A DNA stretch of 64,000 nt from Idiomarina sp. X4 (GCF_002808045.1 NZ_CP025000.1:868001-932000); one strand, 5' to 3'. Numbered from the stretch's first letter, positions 1 through 8,544 are shown. The notes: generated by a model from the sequence alone, not told the origin. Program-made: numbers and translations.

Positions 1-1021
1 GCGTGACTGACACTTCGATATCGATAGGAAGCAGCTCGTTCTCTAATTCAGCCAGCCGCTGCCGAACCGCATTGGTTATATCAATGGCATTCTTGCCCGG
101 CTTTTTAGACACCGCCAACGTCACCGCCGGATAGACCTGACGCTCTCCGTCTAAACCGCCCATTAAAACAGACTGTACCGGTTGGCTGCCGCTGTCTTTA
201 ACTAAAGCAACATCGGTAAGATAAATGGGACGCCCTTTTGCGGTACCTACCACTAAAGACTTCATATCGTCGACTGACTGCAGGAAGCCACCCGCCTGAA
301 ACGGCACCGCTAACCCATTTTGCGTTACCCGCGTTTCCGGAGCCGCAGTATTGGACGCATCTATGGCTTGCTTTATGTCTAACACGGTTAGGCCGTAACC
401 CGAAAGCTTACTGCTATCCACTTCCACATTGATATGCTGACGCGCAGCACCATGCGTTTTAATGTCACGCGTGCCGGGAATCTGTTTTAACGCGATTTCC
501 AACCGATGAGCGAGTGCCGTTAACTGTTCGGCGCTTTTTACCTGATCTTTATCGTAAAGCGTGAGCGTCATTATCGGCACATCGTCGATGCTGCGAGGCT
601 TCACCACTGGCTGCATAACACCCAGGCCAGGAGGAAACCAGTCAACGTTCGATTGCGTCTTGTTGTAAAGCGTAACCAGAGCTTCTTGCCTGGGCACGCC
701 CACCTCAAACTGCACTGTCAGTACCGCCTGGCCGGCGCGCGACACCGAATAAACGTGTTCTACTTTCGGCATTTCGCTGAGAATTTGCTCGCCCGGTATG
801 GCGATAAGCTGCTCAACCTCCTGCATAGAAGCGCCGGGAAAGCCCACCATAATGTCAGCCATGGTGACATCAATTTGAGGCTCTTCTTCTTTCGGGGTAA
901 TGAGCACAGCCACAATACCCATAACAATGCCAAGCAGGCATATCAGTGGTGTGAGTTCAGAACGCTGGAAAATATCGGCGATAACGCCGGACGGTCCCAG
1001 CTTTTTATCGCTGTTACTCAT
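1..1021 (-). CDS. RND efflux transporter permease, N-terminal part (runs off window)
   Basis: Inner-membrane proton-driven permease of the resistance-nodulation-division superfamily, which with a periplasmic adaptor and an outer-membrane channel pumps compounds out of the cell. About 340 N-terminal residues are present; the 3' part lies beyond base 1. The ATG is at 1019-1021. A transmembrane helix at about residues 22-41 is followed by the family's periplasmic porter signature (EEEPQIDV, VGFPGAS, then EHVYS and TVQFEVG). The gene overlaps the 3' end of the adaptor gene by 8 bases (ATG upstream of its TAA), so the two are translationally coupled. The substrate cannot be told from this part; it looks nearer the uncharacterised 'PKEEEPQI' group than AcrB. 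Confidence 0.9.
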   Translation of the reverse strand, partial: MSNSDKKLGPSGVIADIFQRSELTPLICLLGIVMGIVAVLITPKEEEPQIDVTMADIMVGFPGASMQEVEQLIAIPGEQILSEMPKVEHVYSVSRAGQAVLTVQFEVGVPRQEALVTLYNKTQSNVDWFPPGLGVMQPVVKPRSIDDVPIMTLTLYDKDQVKSAEQLTALAHRLEIALKQIPGTRDIKTHGAARQHINVEVDSSKLSGYGLTVLDIKQAIDASNTAAPETRVTQNGLAVPFQAGGFLQSVDDMKSLVVGTAKGRPIYLTDVALVKDSGSQPVQSVLMGGLDGERQVYPAVTLAVSKKPGKNAIDITNAVRQRLAELENELLPIDIEVSVT

Positions 1022-2027
1022 CGAGCATAGCCTCCGCAGACGCGAGAACTTGCTCGCCTTCGGCTAAGCCGGCCAGTATTTCCACTTGACCGTTTGTGCG
1101 TTCACCAACGCGCACCTGCCGCAGCTGAGGCGTATCGCTTTCCCCCAAAACATACACTCCCCGAAATTCGCCTTCTATCAATAAAGCGTTTTTGGGTACA
1201 AGCAAGGCATTACGTTCACCAACCGCCACTTTCACTTTTACCAACATACCAGGGAATAAGGCGCCTTCGGGATCGTGTAAGTTCAAACGCAGTCGGAATG
1301 TGTGTGACTGCTCACTTGCGTAAGGGTAAAAAGTCATAGAGGCAATCGACAATTCTCGACCGTTATTAGTCACAACGTCAGCGTCACGATTGTTGCGTAC
1401 ATAAGTCGCGTACTGCTGAGGTAATTCAGTGACGACTCTTAGCTGCTCCAGTGAGAGTCCCGACATAAGCGGCTGACCCGGTTGAACTGACTCGCCTAAT
1501 TCAACAAAGCGTTCAGTAACAATACCGGCGTATGGTGCTCGAACCTCTGTGTAGCTTAACTGCTTTTGAGCTTCTTCCACCGCTGCTTTTGCGTCAGAGA
1601 CGCCAGCTTTTCTAGTTTCTAGCTGCGTTTCTGCCTCGTCTTTTTCGGCTTCTGAAGCGACATTCTGTTCATACAGCTCGCTAATGCGCTTAAAACGTTT
1701 TTGCGCATCGTTCAATGTCGCCTGAGCGCTTTCTAAATTCGCTTCCGCTCTATTAAGTCGCGCTTTTTGTTCTGTGTCATCCAGCCTCACAATGAGCTGG
1801 TTAGCAGATACCGCGTCGTCAACATCCACCGGGAGCTCAACAACAGTTCCTGAGGTTTGGGCAGACACAGTACTTTGATTGATAGCTTCAACCACGCCTT
1901 CCAGACTTAACGCTTCATTGATTGTCTGTTTTTTTACGGTGAAGGACTCTTGGGCCACAGTCGGAGCCACTAATAGGCCTGCCATTAAAAGCGTCGATAG
2001 TGCCGACTTAAAAATTTCCGTTTTCAT
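1014..2027 (-). CDS. RND efflux periplasmic adaptor (membrane fusion protein)
   Basis: Periplasmic adaptor (HlyD/AcrA family) that bridges the permease encoded just downstream to an outer-membrane channel. The 337-residue protein has a signal peptide (residues 1-26, ending TVAQ), a split lipoyl/barrel-sandwich domain (about 45-83 and 160-190), an Ala/Glu-rich alpha-helical hairpin (about 85-158) and C-terminal beta-barrel and membrane-proximal domains. The frame stays open upstream to 2318, but the start at 2025-2027 is preferred because the signal peptide begins there. There is no lipobox cysteine, so it is probably soluble or anchored by an uncleaved helix. No outer-membrane channel gene is visible here. 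Confidence 0.9.
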   Translation of the reverse strand: MKTEIFKSALSTLLMAGLLVAPTVAQESFTVKKQTINEALSLEGVVEAINQSTVSAQTSGTVVELPVDVDDAVSANQLIVRLDDTEQKARLNRAEANLESAQATLNDAQKRFKRISELYEQNVASEAEKDEAETQLETRKAGVSDAKAAVEEAQKQLSYTEVRAPYAGIVTERFVELGESVQPGQPLMSGLSLEQLRVVTELPQQYATYVRNNRDADVVTNNGRELSIASMTFYPYASEQSHTFRLRLNLHDPEGALFPGMLVKVKVAVGERNALLVPKNALLIEGEFRGVYVLGESDTPQLRQVRVGERTNGQVEILAGLAEGEQVLASAEAMLDE

Positions 2028-2271
2028 GACGTTCACCGCAATGTGTAGTTGAGTTTCTACGATAGTAACACTACTTGCATCAAGTGTAATAGAGGCTTCA
2101 AATAGGTCAAATTTGTTGATGGAACAGGAAGTTAGGCGAGTTACCAGAAGGCTCAAATTTCGCGGGTACGTTTGTAGTGCAAACGGTACAAAGCTGCCAG
2201 CATCAGGCATATAAGACCCGGCACAAGCAGGGCCTGAAACTGTAATTGGGTAAACAAATAGGCGCTCGAAG

Positions 2272-2697
2272 TTATAGCCACAACTTCTTACCATCAATCC
2301 AGCGAATAGAAACGGCATACCAGTAGGCAGAGCCCCAAAATACTAAAAAGATTAGTAGGAAAGGATGGAAATACACACCCACCAAGCCTAAGAAACCGAT
2401 AATAAAACAGGCTAGCTCCCACCTTAAAACCGCGCTTCGTTTACGAATACCCCACACGCCCATACGAACCCATAGTGGTGCTTCTTTCCAGGATTCTGCA
2501 TCTTTATCAATCACGTCAATCTCCTCAGTTAACTTTGTAATATCAGTTTCAAACACCGAAGAGAGTGAGTTGATGGTTTCCATGCTCGCCGCATGACCAG
2601 CTTCAACACGTTGAATAGTTCTAAGACTTAAGCCAGACAGTGTCGCCAAGTGGTCCTGAGACCATCCTCTTTTTTTACGAAGTGTTTTTATAATCAT
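2272..2697 (-). CDS. XRE-family HTH regulator fused to a two-helix membrane domain
   Basis: The 141-residue protein starts with a lambda-repressor-like helix-turn-helix (about residues 5-55; WSQDHLATLSGLSLRTIQRVE) followed by a charged linker and two closely spaced hydrophobic helices (about 95-110 and 112-130), as in the 2TM domain family. The arrangement suggests a membrane-attached DNA-binding regulator. It lies about 245 bases upstream of the RND adaptor gene in the same orientation, so control of that pump is possible but unproven. No separate TetR- or MarR-type regulator for the pump is seen. Family assignment is confident; target and signal are unknown. Confidence 0.8.
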   Translation of the reverse strand: MIIKTLRKKRGWSQDHLATLSGLSLRTIQRVEAGHAASMETINSLSSVFETDITKLTEEIDVIDKDAESWKEAPLWVRMGVWGIRKRSAVLRWELACFIIGFLGLVGVYFHPFLLIFLVFWGSAYWYAVSIRWIDGKKLWL

Positions 2698-2764
2698 TAT
2701 TCTACTCCTCGGTGAGGGGCTAACCTACCGAAATTACGGCACTGTCGGTAACGACAGCAGTGCG

Positions 2765-3949
2765 TCATAATGACGCCACCACCCTGTTCCGCCCGTCACG
2801 CTTGCCTTCATACAGTCTGTTGTCGGCGCGGGTAATGAGTGCATCGAGGTCGTCTTCCGGAGTGGCAACAGCAACGCCTATGGTCACGCTCAGTTGCAGG
2901 TCTTTAAATTCATTGTCTAAAGAGAGTGCTTCGACATTGTGCTTTAAGCGCTCGGCCACGACAGTGGCATCAGCAGGGCTTGTATGGGGCAAACCGACAA
3001 CAAATTCCTCACCACCAAAGCGGCCAATAATGTCGGTTGGGCGAAGTGACTGCTGACATACTGCGGCTATTTTGGTCAGAATGACGTCGCCACGAGTGTG
3101 ACCCCAAGTGTCATTAATTTTCTTGAAATGATCGACGTCTATCATGAACAAACAAAACGACGCACCTTCCAACCGAGACCGTTGCAGCAGAGCTTCCGCC
3201 CGCTTCATAAAGTGACTTCGGCTGTCCACACCGGTTAGCGTGTCACGTTCTGCCACCATACGAAGCTGAGCCTCCAGCGACTTGCGGTGCTTAATTTCCT
3301 GATGCAAGTCCCGGTTTTGATCGCGCTCTTCATTCAGTAACGCATATTGCTTTCGCTGCAACCGCTCTAAACGCCGAAGTGACGAGTAGCCGACGATATT
3401 GGCCATTGCAATTAACAGACCTATCCGAACAGCGCCTTCTGCACTCACCCCGGCATACATCATCGCGGCTGCCAAAAAGGTAATACTCACAAACGCGCTC
3501 GCCAGCGCCGCTACCGTCAATAAATTAGGAATCAGCAAATAGAACGCGATTAAAGCAACTACAATGGCAGTAACCTGAGTGCCAATGCTCTCCGGACGCA
3601 GTGGCACAATAAGAATAATACCTATAGCAAAAATCCAAAGCGGCACTGCGTGTAGCCAGGCTTTTTTAGCATAACCACCGGCTTTACCAATAATAAACGC
3701 TATTGCTAAACACGAGCTCACCACCGTAATGCGCATGGCCAGCAGCAAGTAATACTCTTGGGTAAGCCCGAGAAGGTTGTAGTCGGTAATGCCGAACATG
3801 GCAAAAATAGCAGACGCCAGAATTAACGCCAACCGCGCGTCAGAGCGAACGTTGGGAGCAATAAAATATCGGTAATTTAGCTCTTTTTGCCTATCGCAAA
3901 ACTGACCCGTTAGCCAATGTATGTCATTTTGTTCTTGTTGTTGTGACAA
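2765..3949 (-). CDS. Membrane-anchored diguanylate cyclase (GGDEF)
   Basis: Makes cyclic di-GMP from two GTP. The 394-residue protein has about six hydrophobic segments in its first 195 residues, a short coiled-coil linker (about 195-230) and a C-terminal GGDEF domain. The active-site loop is GGEEF (312-316), and an RxxD inhibitory site (RPTD, 303-306) sits five residues upstream, so product feedback inhibition is expected. No EAL domain is present. The start is a TTG (3947-3949) with AGGG upstream on the minus strand; the next in-frame ATG would cut off the first membrane helix. The sensory N-terminus matches no domain I can name. Confidence 0.92.
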   Translation of the reverse strand: MSQQQEQNDIHWLTGQFCDRQKELNYRYFIAPNVRSDARLALILASAIFAMFGITDYNLLGLTQEYYLLLAMRITVVSSCLAIAFIIGKAGGYAKKAWLHAVPLWIFAIGIILIVPLRPESIGTQVTAIVVALIAFYLLIPNLLTVAALASAFVSITFLAAAMMYAGVSAEGAVRIGLLIAMANIVGYSSLRRLERLQRKQYALLNEERDQNRDLHQEIKHRKSLEAQLRMVAERDTLTGVDSRSHFMKRAEALLQRSRLEGASFCLFMIDVDHFKKINDTWGHTRGDVILTKIAAVCQQSLRPTDIIGRFGGEEFVVGLPHTSPADATVVAERLKHNVEALSLDNEFKDLQLSVTIGVAVATPEDDLDALITRADNRLYEGKRDGRNRVVASL

Positions 3950-4052
3950 ATGCTTTCCCTGCTAAAGCAGTTTCAATTGAACGAGTAATGGCTAATTTTG
4001 ACCTTTTTTTCGTCGCTTTGCAGTATTTTTTAACGTTTTACAAACAAAAACA

Positions 4053-4493
4053 TTACCCTTTCAACGCATGAACCGTCTTTTTCGTATCGCTAATATTCTT
4101 AGTCAGTTCATCAAGCAACGTTTGGTATTCCGCAGACTGTTGGCCCAACTGGGTGTTTTTTACGGCAGTTTCCAGCGCTTCATCTTCCTGCAAGCACTTA
4201 TCTAAAATCGCGTTTTTCGCATCGACCGAGAACAACTTTGTCAGTTCACCTTGAATAACCTGCATCAACGTTTTGTCGGGGTCCGGTTTGGCCGGCAACT
4301 CACCCAGCTCTTTTACAACATTCTCAAACGGTTTAATAAAAGACGCTCGTTCGTCAGCGATGGCTTCCAATTTATTCGCCAACTCACCGTCTTCCAGCAC
4401 ACTCGCTATTTCGCGGTAGTAGTCCTTGGTCTCAACAATCAGCTTTAGAATTTCGATGCTATCGGCCTGATCATCTGTGCGTAAAATCGGCAT
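4053..4493 (-). CDS. DUF2383 (PA2169-type) four-helix-bundle protein
   Basis: A 146-residue, almost entirely helical, charged protein resembling the PA2169 family (DUF2383), whose fold is a ferritin-like four-helix bundle; function is not established. No signal peptide or membrane helix is present, so it is cytosolic. The start at 4491-4493 (MPILRTDD) is preferred over an upstream in-frame start because it lies directly after the stop of the lipid-kinase-like gene (one base between stop and ATG), which implies co-transcription. Acidic residues recur along helices (YREIASVLEDGEL, KCLQEDEALE), but I cannot assign metal ligands. Confidence 0.75.
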   Translation of the reverse strand: MPILRTDDQADSIEILKLIVETKDYYREIASVLEDGELANKLEAIADERASFIKPFENVVKELGELPAKPDPDKTLMQVIQGELTKLFSVDAKNAILDKCLQEDEALETAVKNTQLGQQSAEYQTLLDELTKNISDTKKTVHALKG

Positions 4494-4494
4494 A

Positions 4495-5394
4495 TTATTC
4501 CTTGCTCTTCGTTGAATTTGGCATATCGCCCACAATAACCTCTATTGCTTTCGGTATCACCTCAAATTCAGCGGGCGTATCGGTTTTGTGTTCACCATCG
4601 GCATGAATCTGCTTAGGTTTTGACGTCTTAACACTCATTTTTTTGACTTTCTTACACACCACACGCTCGGCCACCCGCAAGTTACCATTTCTCAAATTAA
4701 AACCCAGTAACAGCAACTGCCACCAGCGCTGAGGCTTCAAACAAAATAAGTTCAGTTGTCCGTCTAACAGCGTCGAGTCTTCGTCCACAATATTGCCGCC
4801 ACCGTAAAAGCGACCATTACCCACCGCCAAGTGAATTGCTCTTAAGCGCTCTTCGTCGCCGTCGGCGGTTATAGTGACCCTGAAGCTTTTATTACGCTTA
4901 ATAACTCGAATAAAGGCGCCGAGATACGCGAACACTCCAAGGTACTTTTTCATGTCCGAGGTAAGCTTATGCGTGACCTCTACACCCAGCCCAATATGCG
5001 CCACATTCACAAAATAGTGGCTGTTCACCTTCGCAAGGTTAATGCGCTCACGCTTGCCGTTCGCAATAACCCGGGCTGCTTGCACAACATCCTGCGGGAC
5101 GCCTAACGAACGCGCTAAATCATTCGCCGTGCCCATCGGCAAAATCGCCAGGGTCTGATTGTATTTATGGGCTGGCTCTAACGCTGCACTAATGGTCCCG
5201 TCGCCACCGGCGACTATAATGACACCGTTTTCCTTGTCATAATTTTCAATGCAGGACACCATATCCGAAGGACTTTCCGTAACACACACGTCTACTTCAA
5301 CGCCAGCGCTTCTAAATAAGGCAATAGCGTCGTCAAGCTCGTCAGCGTGACCATCACGACTTTTCGGGTTCACCACTAACAGCGCATGCTGCAT
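4495..5394 (-). CDS. Diacylglycerol/lipid kinase family protein (YegS/DagK-like)
   Basis: A cytosolic kinase-like protein of 299 residues from the DAGK catalytic superfamily, which phosphorylates diacylglycerol, sphingosine-like or other lipids with ATP. The nucleotide-binding signatures are clear: GGDGT (63-67) in VAGGDGTISAAL, and PMGTANDLAR (86-95). The length matches bacterial YegS/DgkB-type proteins. It sits upstream of the DUF2383 gene with a one-base gap, forming a two-gene unit. The exact lipid substrate is not predictable. A phosphatidylglycerol or diacylglycerol role is only inferred from the family. Confidence 0.88.
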   Translation of the reverse strand: MQHALLVVNPKSRDGHADELDDAIALFRSAGVEVDVCVTESPSDMVSCIENYDKENGVIIVAGGDGTISAALEPAHKYNQTLAILPMGTANDLARSLGVPQDVVQAARVIANGKRERINLAKVNSHYFVNVAHIGLGVEVTHKLTSDMKKYLGVFAYLGAFIRVIKRNKSFRVTITADGDEERLRAIHLAVGNGRFYGGGNIVDEDSTLLDGQLNLFCLKPQRWWQLLLLGFNLRNGNLRVAERVVCKKVKKMSVKTSKPKQIHADGEHKTDTPAEFEVIPKAIEVIVGDMPNSTKSKE

Positions 5395-5504
5395 TGTTCA
5401 GTCCGTTTTTAGTAAGTGTTGATTTCACTATAAGGGCTTTGCAGAGGAGCTTCAAAGCACTGACGGAATTTTTACGCTATTGAGGGTGCTGAGGCCGGCT
5501 CAAT

Positions 5505-5957
5505 CTAGTGATAAAATAGGTGCTCTGCAGCATAAACGACTGTTAGCGTCGTACTAATAACAAGTACATTGATACTTGCGCGAACACCCCACGGAAAGGA
5601 GCCGTAAGAGACTGATAGCGCCTTTGAAGCAATAACCAACAGACCCATTAGGCCGAACCAGGGAGTAAAGAATACAACAAGTTTCCATTTCACAAGAGAA
5701 ACGGCGACATCATGTACAAAACCACTCACAAGAAAGGTTATAAAAACAGCCAGCCAACCCGGCGCGAATGAGCCCATTGGTCTCATCACATGACGCGATA
5801 AATAATAGCCCCATATTGGGTTCCAGTAATGCCAAAAAACAGGAAACGAGCTAGCGCCCAAAGAGCGATGCAGCATATTCCGCATAGAGCCTTTTGCGCC
5901 TAACGACACCCCATTCCTTTTCCTAACATAACGCGATAATGACATGGCATTTTGCAT
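5505..5957 (-). CDS. Short MBOAT-like membrane acyltransferase
   Basis: A 150-residue membrane protein that looks like only the catalytic part of a membrane-bound O-acyltransferase. FWHYWNPIWGYYL (41-53) resembles the MBOAT WNP-type motif, and FLVSGFVHD (75-83) supplies the expected catalytic histidine, His82, inside a hydrophobic helix. Three or four hydrophobic segments follow. Full-length MBOAT proteins are about three times longer, so this is either a compact natural family (I recall similar short proteins in marine gammaproteobacteria) or a relic. The reading frame is intact with an AGGA site upstream. A start four codons downstream (MSLSRY) is also possible. Acyl donor and acceptor are unknown. 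Confidence 0.6.
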   Translation of the reverse strand: MQNAMSLSRYVRKRNGVSLGAKGSMRNMLHRSLGASSFPVFWHYWNPIWGYYLSRHVMRPMGSFAPGWLAVFITFLVSGFVHDVAVSLVKWKLVVFFTPWFGLMGLLVIASKALSVSYGSFPWGVRASINVLVISTTLTVVYAAEHLFYH

Positions 5958-5974
5958 AATCCGCTTCCTAAATA

Positions 5975-6265
5975 TCAGCTGCCGAACGAGAAAAAGACAC
6001 CGACAGCCAGCTCAGCCCAAACATAAATCAAGCCCATTAAGACAACAATGGCTGCAAGCTGGAATTGTTTTTTGGACAGCTTTCGAGCGAGAAGTATTAG
6101 TGAAGAGCCAACCACTAACAATAACGCACCCATTATCACGAAATCGGAGAGAGCCCAGTGAACATCATTGCTAAACTGCATGGCAACCAGCGGGATAAAT
6201 AGAAGACAGCAGGTCGTCAGTAAGACCCAGGCAAAGGCGTTTTTTTGTTGTAATATTTCTCTCAT
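5975..6265 (-). CDS. Small three-helix membrane protein, unknown function
   Basis: A 96-residue hydrophobic protein with three likely membrane helices (about residues 12-30, 40-60 and 70-93). I recognise no family. It lies 17 bases upstream of the mini-MBOAT gene in the same direction and only 25 bases after the GFA-family gene, so the three are likely co-transcribed. There are no cysteine clusters or charged catalytic motifs in the helices. A membrane partner of the acyltransferase is possible but unsupported. Confidence 0.6.
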   Translation of the reverse strand: MREILQQKNAFAWVLLTTCCLLFIPLVAMQFSNDVHWALSDFVIMGALLLVVGSSLILLARKLSKKQFQLAAIVVLMGLIYVWAELAVGVFFSFGS

Positions 6266-6290
6266 GGCTTTATTCCTTTAGTCGTGGTCC

Positions 6291-6698
6291 TTACCCAGGT
6301 AACGCCTCATAACTCGGCACATTACTCAAATCAACTGACCAGGCGGCGCAGTCAGCAACAAAGATCTTAGCCGTAGGCTTAACTGATATCGGCGTATCAA
6401 GGCTACCGGCCGGCACCACAACACAATTAATCGATTCTGCGAATGTAGGAAGCGCAGAGCCGCAAGACTGACAAAAGCTCTTAATATGTAGCGAGCCTGT
6501 GTGTTGGTAATGCGTTACGTTCGTTTCGCCTTTAAGCCAAACCAACCGCCCTGCTTTAGCAAACAAATTAGCCGCATGAGCGGAGCCGGTACCTTTTTGG
6601 CAGCGGCTACAATGGCATAAATAAAATGCGCCGAAGTCACCACTCACCTCGTAGCCGACACGACCGCAAAGACACGATCCGTAATATTTTTGAGTCAT
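6291..6698 (-). CDS. GFA/CENP-V domain zinc-binding protein
   Basis: A 135-residue protein of the GFA family (glutathione-dependent formaldehyde-activating-like; CENP-V fold). The zinc-binding cysteines are present: Cys9 and Cys11 (SCLCG), Cys28, Cys30 and Cys33 (LCHCSRC), and Cys76 and Cys79 (FCQSCGS). The glycine-rich and hydrophobic core motifs fit a complete single domain. Most family members have no proven enzymatic role; a carbon-sulfur lyase or aldehyde-related activity is only suggested by name. It lies in a run of small accessory genes, typical of genes carried by integron cassettes and islands. Confidence 0.88.
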   Translation of the reverse strand: MTQKYYGSCLCGRVGYEVSGDFGAFYLCHCSRCQKGTGSAHAANLFAKAGRLVWLKGETNVTHYQHTGSLHIKSFCQSCGSALPTFAESINCVVVPAGSLDTPISVKPTAKIFVADCAAWSVDLSNVPSYEALPG

Positions 6699-6822
6699 AA
6701 CATCACCTTAATAAGAGGTTTTCGCGTCATTTTCAGGAATACACGGCGGAAAAATGGATTTACACGACTGCTCGCTGAGGACACATAGTGCGTAATCCCC
6801 CTCCGGAAATCGGAATAGATTA

Positions 6823-7086
6823 TTAGTAATGATACCGACACGAAATAATCGTAATTGCACTATCGTCTGCCGCATAAACCAGCCTATTAGTGTCATCAAT
6901 TCGCCGAGACCAGAATCCTGAAAGGTTCTCTTTTAACGGTTCAGGCTTACCAATACCATCAAATGGCGACCGCTTAGTATCGGCAACTAATCGGTTAATA
7001 CGTTTAAGGGTCTTTTTATCCTGAGTTTGCCAAAATAAGTAGTCTTTCCAGGCTGCATCCGTCCATGACAGCAACCGATTACTCAT
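6823..7086 (-). CDS. yoeB: Toxin of the Txe/YoeB family (ribosome-dependent mRNA endonuclease)
   Basis: An 87-residue toxin that would cut mRNA in the ribosomal A site when freed from its antitoxin. YoeB hallmarks are visible: PFDGIGKPEPLK with Glu49 matching the general base, arginines at 61, 62 and 68, and the C-terminal RYHY ending with His86 and Tyr87, which match the catalytic His-Tyr pair. The gene overlaps the 3' end of the yefM-like antitoxin gene by 8 bases, the standard antitoxin-first order. All key residues are present, so the toxin should be active. Confidence 0.93.
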   Translation of the reverse strand: MSNRLLSWTDAAWKDYLFWQTQDKKTLKRINRLVADTKRSPFDGIGKPEPLKENLSGFWSRRIDDTNRLVYAADDSAITIISCRYHY

Positions 7087-7333
7087 CTAACAACTCTCGC
7101 TGCTTAGCTTTACCTTCTTTGTATTGAGCAATTGATTTATTCAAGTGCTCAGCATTTGCTGGCGAACGAAGCAAGTGGACGGTTTCCATTAAGCTATTGT
7201 AGTAATCCAAAGACATCACCACGGCATCTTCCGAGTCGCGACGGGTAATAACCGTAGTGTCAGCGTCATTAATTACACTGTCTAATACAGCTTTTAAGCC
7301 GTTTCTGGCTTCAGTAAAAGAGACGATTCTCAT
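7079..7333 (-). CDS. yefM: Antitoxin of the Phd/YefM family
   Basis: An 84-residue antitoxin that neutralises the YoeB toxin encoded directly downstream and, with it, represses its own promoter. The N-terminal Phd/YefM fold is clear (MRIVSFTEARNGLKAVLDSV, then TVITRR and VVMSLDYYNSLMET), followed by an acidic and charged C-terminal tail that would wrap the toxin. The start at 7331-7333 matches the conserved family N-terminus; the upstream in-frame extension would add 11 unrelated residues. A GTTCAA/TTGAAC inverted repeat lies 16 bases upstream and is a candidate autoregulatory operator. Confidence 0.92.
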   Translation of the reverse strand: MRIVSFTEARNGLKAVLDSVINDADTTVITRRDSEDAVVMSLDYYNSLMETVHLLRSPANAEHLNKSIAQYKEGKAKQRELLDE

Positions 7334-7348
7334 GTGCCACCTCAACAT

Positions 7349-7364
7349 GTTCAACTTATTGAAC
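7349..7364. promoter_or_regulatory. Inverted repeat upstream of yefM, candidate autoregulatory operator
   Basis: GTTCAA (7349-7354), a CTTA spacer and TTGAAC (7359-7364) form a perfect 6-base inverted repeat 16 bases before the yefM start codon. A TGTACA core, the kind bound by E. coli YefM, occurs further upstream at 7388-7393. Autoregulation is general for this family, but binding at these sequences is inferred. Confidence 0.4.
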
Positions 7365-7456
7365 AAGTATAGATGAAGTTTGCTAGATGTACAATATTCT
7401 GTGCAGGTAAGTATTGAGAGATAAGATAAATGGGTCTGGTACTCTGCTACTATTTG

Positions 7457-7939
7457 TTAGCTGAACCTTTCCATAACAAAGTTACGAAGCTTCTGCCCAC
7501 GAATTTCTACCGTCTGCTCTTTTGCGACTTTAAAGCCCAATTTCTCATAAAACGGACGCGCTGTAATGCTCACCTCAGAGTAAAACCGGGTAATTCCTTG
7601 TAACTCCCCCACTCTTAGCACGTGCTCCATTAAGTGACGCCCGATACCTTGACCCTGATGCTTATGGTGACAAAAGAAATGGTCAATTAATCCATCTTCC
7701 TGAAGGTCGGCATAACCAACAGTTTCCCCGTTAATTTCAGCAACAAAAGGAGAGTTAGCATTCATTTTTCGCTGCCATGCTTCAGGAGAGACGTCATCCG
7801 GCGCCCATGCTTTGACTTGCGCTTGTGTGTAGTCACGTGAGTTCACATTACGGATGGTGCGATAAAAAATAGCCCATAAATCACGCGCATCTGCTTCGTT
7901 ATATTTTCTGATTTTTATCATGTTGGTGTTTGCCGTCAT
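7457..7939 (-). CDS. GNAT-family N-acetyltransferase
   Basis: A 160-residue acetyltransferase that transfers an acetyl group from acetyl-CoA to an unknown amine. The acetyl-CoA-binding motif A is QGQGIG (95-100) in HHKHQGQGIGRHLMEHVL, preceded by the beta strand LIDHFFC and followed by the motif B region ARPFYEKLGFK. The overall pattern resembles YafP-like proteins. The ATG at 7937-7939 overlaps the stop of the upstream HAD gene (ATGA), so the two are translationally coupled. A second possible start is six codons later (MIKIRKYNEADA). Confidence 0.88.
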   Translation of the reverse strand: MTANTNMIKIRKYNEADARDLWAIFYRTIRNVNSRDYTQAQVKAWAPDDVSPEAWQRKMNANSPFVAEINGETVGYADLQEDGLIDHFFCHHKHQGQGIGRHLMEHVLRVGELQGITRFYSEVSITARPFYEKLGFKVAKEQTVEIRGQKLRNFVMERFS

Positions 7940-8544
7940 TCAACCGATGCAACTTCAAAGCGTTCGCCCCGATAAAAACTCGTATTGGCTAGGTTTAGCA
8001 TAGGGTAATCCTCTTCAGAATCTCCATACGCAAAAATTTCACTATAAAGGGATAAATCGATGCGCTCTTTTACGCGCTCGATCTTTCTCTCGTTACTGCA
8101 ATCGCCATTCAGGTAAGCGCCGGTAAATCGACCATTACGCACTTCAAGTTCACTGCAAATTAAATCTACCTCGTGGCGTTTACACCAGATTTTTAAATAA
8201 GGAGAGATAGATGCAGACACAATCACCACATGATCACCGTTCTCTTTATGCTCAGCTATTTTCTGCAGCATATCGCTCCGAATCACAGAGGGTAAATATT
8301 CGGAAACAAAGCGTTCAGCACTAGCATCAAGTTGTTTTTCGGAAACACCCGTGAAAGCAACTCGTGATATCAAAGGTCGGATTTTAGGAGCTGAAAGAAG
8401 CCGCGCTTTGTATAAGGTGATTGCAGGAAAAAGAAGTAAGGCGCCAATAACCAGCCGCACGAATTTGGTCGAGGAAAAGACAAACTTCGTATATGTATCT
8501 CGTGTTGTGATTGTTCCGTCAAAATCGAAGAGAGCAAGGTTCAT
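7936..8544 (-). CDS. HAD-IB superfamily hydrolase (SerB-like phosphatase)
   Basis: A 202-residue phosphatase-like protein of the haloacid dehalogenase superfamily, subfamily IB. Motif I is DFDGTIT with nucleophile Asp7 and acid/base Asp9. Motif II is the serine in VIVSASISPYLKIWC, and motif III/IV is the acidic YGDSEEDYPML near the C-terminus. A helical cap with a hydrophobic stretch (FVRLVIGALLLFPAITLY) lies between motifs I and II, as in membrane-associated HAD-IB proteins. The substrate is unknown; phosphoserine or a phospholipid intermediate are possibilities. It is coupled to the GNAT gene by an ATGA overlap. Confidence 0.87.
   Translation of the reverse strand: MNLALFDFDGTITTRDTYTKFVFSSTKFVRLVIGALLLFPAITLYKARLLSAPKIRPLISRVAFTGVSEKQLDASAERFVSEYLPSVIRSDMLQKIAEHKENGDHVVIVSASISPYLKIWCKRHEVDLICSELEVRNGRFTGAYLNGDCSNERKIERVKERIDLSLYSEIFAYGDSEEDYPMLNLANTSFYRGERFEVASVE

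Noticed and set aside
2028..2318. Open frame extending the RND adaptor N-terminus by 97 codons
   Set aside because: The signal peptide begins at Met 2027 and the extension has no family-like content.
6708..6899. 63-codon frame overlapping the yoeB 3' end
   Set aside because: Overlaps the real toxin gene in another frame, has no recognisable product and no good ribosome site.
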